Assembly (NCBI GenBank): GCA_046590205.1
Contig: JBKJTT010000006.1
Span: 1 to 42,886 of the forward strand
Length of the DNA: 42,886 nucleotides
Source of the DNA: DATDEW01 sp046590205
Lineage (GTDB): Bacteria; Bacteroidota; Ignavibacteria; Palsa-1295
Direction: 5' to 3'
Shown here: positions 7,004 through 13,906 of the stretch, in pieces
Numbering within the stretch: the first letter of the stretch is position 1
Layout: every line of letters begins with the position of its first letter
Program-made: the position numbers and the translations under genes
The notes under the pieces: generated by a model
Database searches by the model: none
What the model was told of the DNA's origin: nothing
Seen by the model: the letters and a program-made list of their open reading frames with translations, nothing else

Positions 7004-8695
7004 TTATCTCACCACTTTCATAGCTTTTGTCTGGACAGCACCATTCACATCAAGGCGGTAGTAATACGTACCTGATGCCAAACGGCGTGAGTCGAAGCTG
7101 ATTGGATGTTCGCCTCTGCCAAGATTCGCATTAACAGGCGTCCCGACAAGCTCGCCACGGCTATCGAATACTTCAAGCTTTACCATTGCCGCTTCAGAGA
7201 GAGCAAACGGTATCGTGGTCTCACTTACAAAAGGATTTGGATAGTTCTGCGATAATATGAAGATGCGGTTAGCTGTTTTCGAGCCATCTGGTACGCCTGC
7301 AGAATTTTTGAAGAGCGACTTCATTTCACCTGTGCCATTTACAGGGAAGGTAAATCCGAACTCTGTTTTGCTCGTCAGGTCAGGAGTGTTCAATACTGAC
7401 TTTGTGAAGCTTTCACTCGGTCCGAACCACTCGGTAAGTACGGAAGCATAAAGTTGACGGAAATCAAACTGATGCTTCAAATCCTGATAGATATCAAGAT
7501 CGGTCAGACTTGGATTACTTCCATAGACATTACCATTGACTCCAGTACCGAATAGGAACTGCGGAGCACATGTACCGTGGTCAGTGCCGGCACTACCATT
7601 CTCGTTCACGCGGCGACCGAACTCGGAATAGGTCATACCAAGCACTTTATCCGCCACGCCGAACTTCTCGATGTCCTCTTGGAAGAGCGAGATAGCTTCA
7701 GCAAGCTCGAATAAGAGCCGTCCTTGACCTGCCTGATTATCCTTCGAGTTCTGCTGGATGTGTGTGTCGTAACCGTATTGTGTAACAAAATACACCTTTG
7801 TCTTCATGCCGCGAGCTATACACCATGCCACTTTTCGTAGCTGTTGTGCAAGTGGATTTCCCGTAGGATAAGTAACTTTATTTCCCGGAGTTTGTCCGCC
7901 GGGGAAGTGGGTATTGTTAAAACGTTTTCCGTATAGATCGGATTGTACGAGTATGTTTCGCACATAGCCCAGTTCATCGCCGTAGTTTGATGCAGGAACA
8001 GGGTCATCGGTATAAAGAACCGCAGATGTATATTTACTTGGGTCGGCGACAGCGATACCCATATTGATCTTACTTCCTTGGAATGCATTGGAAGAATTAA
8101 AGTCAATTGATATGGCAAGTGGATCATCTTCGGTTGCTACGCCAAATGGATATTCATTCTTTTTAGTTATCTTATAGTCTGCCTCAAGATAGCGCCCAAG
8201 CCACCCAGTGCTCATAATGACATTTGAATCTGTTGCGGTATTCCAAATATCAGTAGAGCGGAAATGCGAGCGGTTGGAATCATCATAACCAACATTCTGA
8301 ATGATAGCAAGTTTGCCATCTTTCCACATGTTGTGCATTTTCGAAGAACGGTTCGCTTGTGTATCAGTGAACTGGAACATTGGGTTGAGCGATAAGTTAC
8401 CACGGAGTGATGTTGCACCAAGCAACGTCTTTTCAGCAGAAGACGAGAACCCGATGTTCTTACGTTGAATATCATATGCAGGGTCCTGATGCGGAACAAC
8501 GGCATTGAGTCCGTCGCTGCCGCCATTCAAGTTAATGAGCACGAGTATCTTGCCATTATCTGATTGTGGGTTCAGCAATGCATCGAGAGCAGGGTTGCGA
8601 GCGAATGCTGTTGCATTAAAACCACCAAGAGAAAAAGGAATAGAAGCAGCAGCTACTCCGATAGGTAAGTGTTTTATAAAATCTCTACGTTTCAT
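7004..8695 (-). CDS. DUF1501 protein with Tat signal and T9SS C-terminal sorting domain
   Basis: A 563-residue member of the DUF1501 family, alkaline-phosphatase-superfamily-like proteins of unknown role. The N-terminus MKRRDFIKHLP with a following hydrophobic stretch is a good twin-arginine signal. The core begins with ILVLINLNGGSDGLNAVVPH, the family hallmark. The last about 90 residues (SQNYPNPF ... LASGTYYYRLDV ... KAMKVVR) form a type IX secretion type-A sorting domain. The protein should therefore cross the inner membrane folded and be passed to the outer surface. A strong Shine-Dalgarno (AAAGGAGG) precedes the ATG, which is unusual for this window. It is 14 bp downstream of the DUF1800 gene and surely co-transcribed with it; the two families are commonly paired. 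Confidence 0.93.
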   Translation of the reverse strand: MKRRDFIKHLPIGVAAASIPFSLGGFNATAFARNPALDALLNPQSDNGKILVLINLNGGSDGLNAVVPHQDPAYDIQRKNIGFSSSAEKTLLGATSLRGNLSLNPMFQFTDTQANRSSKMHNMWKDGKLAIIQNVGYDDSNRSHFRSTDIWNTATDSNVIMSTGWLGRYLEADYKITKKNEYPFGVATEDDPLAISIDFNSSNAFQGSKINMGIAVADPSKYTSAVLYTDDPVPASNYGDELGYVRNILVQSDLYGKRFNNTHFPGGQTPGNKVTYPTGNPLAQQLRKVAWCIARGMKTKVYFVTQYGYDTHIQQNSKDNQAGQGRLLFELAEAISLFQEDIEKFGVADKVLGMTYSEFGRRVNENGSAGTDHGTCAPQFLFGTGVNGNVYGSNPSLTDLDIYQDLKHQFDFRQLYASVLTEWFGPSESFTKSVLNTPDLTSKTEFGFTFPVNGTGEMKSLFKNSAGVPDGSKTANRIFILSQNYPNPFVSETTIPFALSEAAMVKLEVFDSRGELVGTPVNANLGRGEHPISFDSRRLASGTYYYRLDVNGAVQTKAMKVVR

Positions 8696-8709
8696 TGTTG
8701 TCTCCTCCT

Positions 8710-10374
8710 TTAGCTAAGTTGATAGTCTGCAAGTAACATAATGCCGGTAACAAGTGCTCTGACGGCACTGGTCCTCTCATTGTCGGGTAAAGCCAGCCAT
8801 ACGTAGTTATATTCAATTGGAATTTGTTTAAGAACGTATGCTTTTACCGTGGCAGATGGCGGCTGTGCACATAAATATTCACACATCTCATCAAAGAACT
8901 TGAAGTAATCCGTTGAGTATGAGGGGAATTTCTTTGCCCACGCGGTCACCGTTGCGTCTGGTAACGGGATAGCAGTATGTGTATTACCATATCCATCTCC
9001 ACCATAAGCAGGAATATTTTTTGACACCATCAGCTGTCCAGCCATGGCGATATTACGATAGGGAAGCGTTGTTGTGCTTATCCAAGATCTGTAACCTGGC
9101 CAGCCTTTTACATTCGGCGGATCAAGAAGCACCTGACCACCTGCGGCAGTGTAATAGTAGAGTGAGCCGCTTTGAAGACGATCGGGCTTAATATCAAAAT
9201 GACGAATCAGTCCGAGAGAGTATTCGTACGGACTCTTGATGTTCGCTCCGATATTTGCTTCGTCGAAGAAATGCTCGCTCTTGAAGAGCTCTGCTAGAAC
9301 AGGTTTCAATTCCCAGTTACTTGCCTTGAATGTCGAAGCCATAGCATCAATGATCGCGCGCTCTGTGCTGCCTGAGATATCAGCATATACAAAATATTGA
9401 TACAACTTTGAGCAGATGTACCATGCAATCGCATCTGCCTTCTTCTCAAAAATAAGATCAATAACGTCATCAGCTACACCTGCTGAAGCCAAGCCCCATG
9501 GCTTCTTTACACCGAAGATAGTCTTCAAGGTCGCGTCATGCTGGCTTACTTCGTAGTATGAAGGCAGCACATTTGGCGCAGGTGCATCATATTGAATTCG
9601 GTATCCAGTGATTGCTTTTGCAATCTCACGAATATCTGGTTCGGTATAGTTATGATTGCCGTCCTTATCTGAAACACCGACAACCAAAAGTTCAAGCAAT
9701 TCACGGGCATAGTTTTCATTCGGAAGTGTACGGTAGCTTTGTACGCCATCAAGATAAATCAGCATACCCGGCTGTATGGTAACTTCTTTTACCATCTGCT
9801 TAAAGTTACCCCAAGCGTTCTTACGCATGTAATCAAGATAACGGTACATCATCTGCGGATAATATACTTTGATGGACTCGATGACAAAGTGATTCATCCA
9901 AAAGAGTGATAGCTTTTCGCGAAGCATCGTATTCTCTTTTGCCATCTGGACTGTCCAGTCACGTCGTATCTCTAAGTTCGCATACGAGTAAGATTGCTGC
10001 TGCTGTATCTGTTTATCATAATCGCCACCAAGATATGGACCTACATGCAGCCATGTATCAGCTTTATACGGTTCAGGGGGAAGATTAGCCCCTGATAGAA
10101 GGCCGTTATCAAGCAATGCATCAATTAGTTGGCTCGGAGATTTCACTTTCGCGGCAGCTATTTCTGTGAGCGTAGCACCAAAGCCCGCTCTGCGATAAAG
10201 ATGATTGATAGTGTGAGTACTCCATGGTTGGTTCGCATTTGGTATCCATGGCGAAAGGGTTGATGTGATCTTAGAGCGATCACGATTACTATAATTCGCG
10301 TGAAGGGTAGCATCCGAAACTTGAGAAGTTTCCTTTTTACCTGTTACACCCCGAAAGAAAGAGCGTCTATCCAT
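8710..10374 (-). CDS. DUF1800 family protein
   Basis: A 554-residue DUF1800 protein. Family marks are HLYRRAGFGATLTEI near residue 65, REKLSLFWMNHFV, NENYARELLELLVVGV, and the C-terminal PPNVKGWPG. The biochemical function is unknown. The N-terminus, MDRRSFFRGVTGKKE, has a twin-arginine-like motif but no hydrophobic segment follows, so it has no recognisable export signal of its own. Since its partner DUF1501 has a Tat signal, co-export as a bound passenger is conceivable. An AGGAGG sequence lies 5 bases before the ATG. It is the first gene of a two-gene operon with DUF1501. Confidence 0.92.
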   Translation of the reverse strand: MDRRSFFRGVTGKKETSQVSDATLHANYSNRDRSKITSTLSPWIPNANQPWSTHTINHLYRRAGFGATLTEIAAAKVKSPSQLIDALLDNGLLSGANLPPEPYKADTWLHVGPYLGGDYDKQIQQQQSYSYANLEIRRDWTVQMAKENTMLREKLSLFWMNHFVIESIKVYYPQMMYRYLDYMRKNAWGNFKQMVKEVTIQPGMLIYLDGVQSYRTLPNENYARELLELLVVGVSDKDGNHNYTEPDIREIAKAITGYRIQYDAPAPNVLPSYYEVSQHDATLKTIFGVKKPWGLASAGVADDVIDLIFEKKADAIAWYICSKLYQYFVYADISGSTERAIIDAMASTFKASNWELKPVLAELFKSEHFFDEANIGANIKSPYEYSLGLIRHFDIKPDRLQSGSLYYYTAAGGQVLLDPPNVKGWPGYRSWISTTTLPYRNIAMAGQLMVSKNIPAYGGDGYGNTHTAIPLPDATVTAWAKKFPSYSTDYFKFFDEMCEYLCAQPPSATVKAYVLKQIPIEYNYVWLALPDNERTSAVRALVTGIMLLADYQLS

Positions 10375-10410
10375 TTTATCCTCCTATGATAAACTCTGAA
10401 GCAAAGGTTA

Positions 10411-10426
10411 GGCAATATATTTTGCC
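10411..10426. repeat. Inverted repeat GGCAA-N6-TTGCC upstream of the DUF1800 operon
   Basis: The sequence GGCAATATATTTTGCC has perfect 5-bp arms around an AT-only centre. It lies 36 bp before the DUF1800 start and 50 bp after the TPR gene stop. It could be an operator for the DUF1800-DUF1501 operon, or a weak 3' structure of the TPR transcript. A TAACCTTTGC element, one base longer than the -7 consensus, abuts it on the minus strand. Confidence 0.4.
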
Positions 10427-10475
10427 ATTAATAAAATCGCTCTGACATACAAATAGTTACAAGAATCAGAATGGG

Positions 10476-11207
10476 CTATTTCGTCTGTTTTTCGACGTTA
10501 TCCATCTCGCGGAGGATCTCATCTATTTGTGCTGCCATCTGTGGGTTTTCGGTCTGTGCTATTACCTGTGCACGTTTGAAATATCCCCGAGCGGTTTTGA
10601 GCGCAAGGTCTTTGTTGTTCATATTTGCGCGAAGTGAGAGGATACCTGCATTAAAAAGTGCATTGACATGCTTCGGGTCTTTTCTTAACCCTTTTTCAAT
10701 TTCTGCAACGGCTCTGCTATAATCACCGGATGTTTGAGCAATGACGAATGCGAAGTCAACTCGTGTGTTGACATCTTCGGGGTGTGCCTGGAGGTACGCT
10801 CCGTAAAGCGGCATTGCCTTTGCCCAGTTTTCAATATCATAATACCTATTTCCAAGATGGAGCATTGCCATATCATCTTCCGGAAAGGATTCGAGTACGC
10901 TCTCGAGGGAGTCTATCTCTTTTTGGAAGCGCAGGCGTTTTGAGTTGAGTTCAGTTGAATCAACTGGGACTGCATGTGGGTTTGCCGCAGGAGCAGGTAC
11001 ATTCGCGAATTCATCGGGTTTGTCAAAGATGACAAAGAGTATGTATCCTATGCCAAGGATAATTGTGATGACGATAAGTGTCACCGAAAGCGGTGCTTGC
11101 GTCTTTGTTGGGGGCGCATTGACTAAGCGCTCAAATATGATCTCTTCTGTTCGGAGAGTACGTTTTTCTTCGTCGCCAGAGGAGTGCGACACTTCTTCAG
11201 TATTCAC
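10476..11207 (-). CDS. Membrane-anchored TPR protein
   Basis: A 243-residue protein with an acidic cytoplasmic N-terminus (about 1-40), one transmembrane helix (about 42-62, PLSVTLIVITIILGIGYILF), a proline/alanine-rich linker, and then about three tetratricopeptide repeats. The repeats run from about 85 to 235 (for example AMLHLGNRYYDIENWAKAMPLYGAYLQAHPED and the following NALFNAGILSL). Such proteins act as scaffolds; no specific partner can be named. It is 34 bp downstream of the HU-like gene in the same direction and may share its transcript. Confidence 0.75.
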   Translation of the reverse strand: MNTEEVSHSSGDEEKRTLRTEEIIFERLVNAPPTKTQAPLSVTLIVITIILGIGYILFVIFDKPDEFANVPAPAANPHAVPVDSTELNSKRLRFQKEIDSLESVLESFPEDDMAMLHLGNRYYDIENWAKAMPLYGAYLQAHPEDVNTRVDFAFVIAQTSGDYSRAVAEIEKGLRKDPKHVNALFNAGILSLRANMNNKDLALKTARGYFKRAQVIAQTENPQMAAQIDEILREMDNVEKQTK

Positions 11208-11241
11208 AAATATCGTATGTTGTTTCTTTGATAGTATTTAA

Positions 11242-11544
11242 TTATTCCGCACTAGGTTGATTTTTCATCCCCTCATCAATCATCGCGCGTAGTTCGCGCG
11301 AAGGTTTGAATGTTGGTACATAATGTACATCAAGCGGTACCGCTTCACCTGTACGTGGGTTACGCGCAATACGTGGCTTCCTTTTTTTTACTTTGAATGT
11401 TCCGAATCCGCGAATTTCAAAGTGATTCCCTTCAGCCAGACAATCGGAGATGGTCTTAAAAAAACCATCAACGAGTATCTCGGTTTCGAGCTTTGTAACA
11501 CCTGTCGCTTGCGCGACTCTGTTGACTATGTCTGCTTTTGTCAT
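11242..11544 (-). CDS. HU/IHF-family DNA-binding protein
   Basis: A 100-residue nucleoid protein that bends DNA as a dimer. It starts MTKADIVNRVAQATGV and carries the family signature GFGTFKVKKRKPRIARNPRTGE, containing the Pro of the beta-arm that intercalates into DNA, followed by VPTFKPSRELRAMI. The sequence is closer in style to IHF/HimA-type subunits than to classic HU (NPRTGEAVPLDVHYVPTFKPS), but the subunit type cannot be assigned by eye. The short acidic tail MKNQPSAE is variable in the family. The gene is divergent from the transketolase genes across a 306-bp intergenic region with several inverted repeats. Confidence 0.95.
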   Translation of the reverse strand: MTKADIVNRVAQATGVTKLETEILVDGFFKTISDCLAEGNHFEIRGFGTFKVKKRKPRIARNPRTGEAVPLDVHYVPTFKPSRELRAMIDEGMKNQPSAE

Positions 11545-11607
11545 TGCTTTATTGCTGATGTCTGTGAGTAAACACCTACTCTATCATGTAGCGTTCTTTA
11601 TTGTTAG

Positions 11608-11622
11608 AAGAAGTTACTTCTT
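11608..11622. repeat. Hairpin AAGAAG-TTA-CTTCTT
   Basis: Perfect 6-bp inverted repeat with a 3-base loop in the HU-like gene's upstream region. It is followed on the plus strand by TTATATATG, without a good T-run. Confidence 0.6.
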
Positions 11623-11632
11623 TATATATGTA

Positions 11633-11677
11633 CTCATTTTGGTGTTGATACCCTCCATATAACCTGCACCAAATGAG
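11633..11677. repeat. Long inverted repeat CTCATTTTGGTG ... CACCAAATGAG
   Basis: The arm 11633-11644 is complementary to 11667-11677 apart from one extra T, with a 22-base spacer. It could be a hairpin in a 5' leader of the HU-like transcript or a binding site for a dimeric regulator. Confidence 0.55.
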
Positions 11678-11687
11678 GTAGCTCATT

Positions 11688-11707
11688 AGGGTAACAGAAG
11701 TTACCCT
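11688..11707. repeat. Perfect hairpin AGGGTAAC-AGAA-GTTACCCT
   Basis: An 8-bp perfect inverted repeat with a 4-base loop, 10 bp to the right of the previous repeat. The word GTTAC is shared with the hairpin at 11608-11622. There is no following T-run on either strand, so a terminator is unlikely. An operator or RNA structure is more likely. Confidence 0.6.
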
Positions 11708-11832
11708 GTACGAAAATAGCTAATTAATTGGTGATTTCCAAATAGTTTGAAAGATTTTCTTCATAATTTTTCAGTCCTTAATGACAACAATTTGCTAATT
11801 ATTTGTCATTTTCGTGTGTTTTTCAAAGCTAC

Positions 11833-11840
11833 TAAATTTA
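11833..11840 (+). promoter_or_regulatory. Possible -7 element (TAAATTTA) for the transketolase operon
   Basis: One mismatch to TAnnTTTG, ending 10 bases before the ATG at 11851. It is the best candidate in the AT-rich stretch upstream, but no convincing -33 element accompanies it. Confidence 0.35.
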
Positions 11841-11850
11841 CAATTTACTG

Positions 11851-12801
11851 ATGGCTTCATTTAATTTTCATATTTATCCGCTTGAGACTGGCTATCATGG
11901 TGAGACTCGCCCAGTCTCGCCAGCCAACCTTCTCGAAGAGTATGGATACAATACGTTTATCCCATTTACTAACTCTCTTGATAATAGCGATGAATATTTA
12001 GCAACCGCTGCAAAGGAGATTCGACGCGATATTATCCGTTCGCTTGTATTAGCAAAAAGTGGTCATTCTGGTGGCCCACTTGGTATCTCTGATGTCATGG
12101 CAACACTCTATCTTGGCGGAGTTATGCGTTATGATGCGACTAATCCCTGGAAAACAGAACGAGATAGATTTGTCCTTTCTGCCGGGCACATGGCTCCTGT
12201 ATTGTATTCTACTCTTGCAAATTCAGGTTTTTTCCCTAAAGCAGAGCTCCTCACACTTCGAAAACTCAATTCTCGTTTGCAAGGACACCCCGGACGCGAT
12301 ATGGGATTGCCAGGTATTGAGACTTCAACTGGCTCACTTGGTCAAGGATTTGGCATCGGAGTTGGAATGGCATTGGCGGATAAACTCGTCTCAAAGAACG
12401 ACCATCGAGTCTATGTTATTACAGGTGACGGGGAACTCCAAGAAGGGGAGATATGGGAGTCGGCTATGTTCGCAAACCATTGGAAACTTGACAACCTGTG
12501 TGTTATTGTTGATAGAAATCATTGCCAGATCGATGGGCGTACCAGTGATGTAATGGAAGTTGATCCGGTTCAAGATAAATGGACGGCATTCGGTTTCCAT
12601 ACTATTTTTATTGATGGGCATAATATCAGTGAGATTCGCGCTGCCTTCAAAGAGGCGGCTGCAACGAAGGGAAAACCAACCTGTATCATTGCTCAAACAT
12701 TTATGGGACACCCTATCAGTTTCATGAACGATGATTATCGTTGGCATGGTAAACCCCCAAATGCAGAGCAGGCAGAAAAAGCGCTTGCTGAATTGGTATA
12801 A
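11851..12801 (+). CDS. Transketolase, N-terminal (thiamine-diphosphate binding) subunit
   Basis: The pyrophosphate-binding half of a split transketolase, which moves two-carbon units between sugar phosphates in the non-oxidative pentose phosphate pathway. The ThDP motif GDGELQEGEIWESAMFAN...NLCVIVDRN is complete, and the substrate-binding segments KSGHSGGPLGISD, SAGHMAPVLYS and QGHPGRD are present. At 316 residues it is longer than usual for the N subunit. The family similarity starts near residue 50 (YLATAAKEIRRDI), leaving about 45 extra residues. No internal in-frame start allows a shorter form, so the ATG at 11851 is kept. The C subunit follows after 23 bp. Confidence 0.96.
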   Translation: MASFNFHIYPLETGYHGETRPVSPANLLEEYGYNTFIPFTNSLDNSDEYLATAAKEIRRDIIRSLVLAKSGHSGGPLGISDVMATLYLGGVMRYDATNPWKTERDRFVLSAGHMAPVLYSTLANSGFFPKAELLTLRKLNSRLQGHPGRDMGLPGIETSTGSLGQGFGIGVGMALADKLVSKNDHRVYVITGDGELQEGEIWESAMFANHWKLDNLCVIVDRNHCQIDGRTSDVMEVDPVQDKWTAFGFHTIFIDGHNISEIRAAFKEAAATKGKPTCIIAQTFMGHPISFMNDDYRWHGKPPNAEQAEKALAELV

Positions 12802-12824
12802 AAAGAATTCTAAAGATTGTAATT

Positions 12825-13853
12825 ATGACTCAGGTATTAGATACAATGGCAGGAAAAGTAGAAACAGCATCCACCAATGGTAGCACTGTGAAGTCAAACG
12901 CATACCCAATGAATGGCAAAAAAGCAACTCGCTTCGGTTTTGGGGAAGGACTTGTTGCGCTTGGTGAAAAGTATGACAACATCGTTGTTTTGGGTGGCGA
13001 TATAACAGGTTCGGTCATGACCTCTTACTTCCAAGAGAAATTCCCGGATAGATTTTTTTCCGCAGGTATCATGGAAGCATCTGCAACGCTTTTTGCTACA
13101 GGCCTTGCGCTTAGTGGCAAAGTACCATTCTTTGCAAGCTATGGTGCATTTGCTGCCTGCCGTAATACTGATATGCTCCGTATCTCTGTTTGCTATAACG
13201 ATGCGAACGTGAAGATAGGCGGCGGACATGCAGGTATCTCTGTCGGACCTGACGGCGCAACCCACCAAGTACTTGAAGAGATCGCTATTACTCGTGTGTT
13301 GCCAAACATGACGCTTCTTGTTCCATGTGATTATAATGAAACAAAAAAAGCGACTATCGCAGCCGGTGAATTTGTCGGACCCGTCTATATTCGTTTTGGT
13401 CGTGTAGATGTACCTTCCTTTACTACAGAAGATACACCATTTGAAATTGGGAAGGCACAAGTATTCCGTGAAGGTAATGACGTCGCGATTTGTGCTTGTG
13501 GACCAATGGTGTGGGAAGCACTTGTTGCCGCAGAAGAACTTGCAAAAGAAGGTATTGACGCACGCGTCATAAATGTTTCGACTATCAAACCACTTGATAC
13601 CGCTACTATACTTGCCGCTGCGAATGAATGTGGTGCCATTGTCACAGCAGAAGAGCATCAGATAACGGCAGGCCTTGGAGGTGCGATAGCAGAGTATATC
13701 GTTAAGGAAAACCCTGTGCCGATGGAATTCATTGGTGTCAATGATACATTTGGTGGTTCTGGTGATCCTGATGAGTTAATGAAATTGTTTGGATTAACTT
13801 CGGGTGATATTATCAAAGCAGTCCGCAAAGTTATCACTCGTAAAAAAGGATAG
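12825..13853 (+). CDS. Transketolase, C-terminal (pyrimidine and transketolase-C) subunit
   Basis: The second half of the split transketolase (342 residues). The pyrimidine-binding domain (about 35-200) includes AGIMEASATLFATGLALSG, whose Glu is the catalytic residue that activates ThDP. GHAGISVGPDGATHQ and DVPSF follow. The C-terminal domain (about 215-340) has EALVAAEELAKEGIDARVINVSTIKPLD and GLGGAIAEYI. About 30 polar N-terminal residues precede the domain. Together with the upstream gene it makes a complete enzyme, as is usual in many bacteria and archaea with split transketolases. Confidence 0.96.
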   Translation: MTQVLDTMAGKVETASTNGSTVKSNAYPMNGKKATRFGFGEGLVALGEKYDNIVVLGGDITGSVMTSYFQEKFPDRFFSAGIMEASATLFATGLALSGKVPFFASYGAFAACRNTDMLRISVCYNDANVKIGGGHAGISVGPDGATHQVLEEIAITRVLPNMTLLVPCDYNETKKATIAAGEFVGPVYIRFGRVDVPSFTTEDTPFEIGKAQVFREGNDVAICACGPMVWEALVAAEELAKEGIDARVINVSTIKPLDTATILAAANECGAIVTAEEHQITAGLGGAIAEYIVKENPVPMEFIGVNDTFGGSGDPDELMKLFGLTSGDIIKAVRKVITRKKG

Positions 13854-13906
13854 GATTGTAACCGATATTGTTGTCTTTCGTACTAATTGATTCTTTCGAT
13901 AGAAAT

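Larger units (their letters stand above)
11545..11850. other. 306-bp intergenic region between divergent HU-like and transketolase genes
   Basis: No open reading frame with coding character is seen. The left part holds three inverted repeats (annotated separately). The right part (11708-11850) is strongly AT-rich and includes a -7-like TAAATTTA before the transketolase gene. It must hold both divergent promoters. An RNA gene in the left half is possible but not shown. Confidence 0.6.

Noticed and set aside
12894..13658. Minus-strand open frame of 254 codons, Cys/Lys-rich, opposite the transketolase C subunit
   Set aside because: It is fully antisense to a well-conserved gene, has odd composition and no recognisable domain. 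It is a shadow frame.
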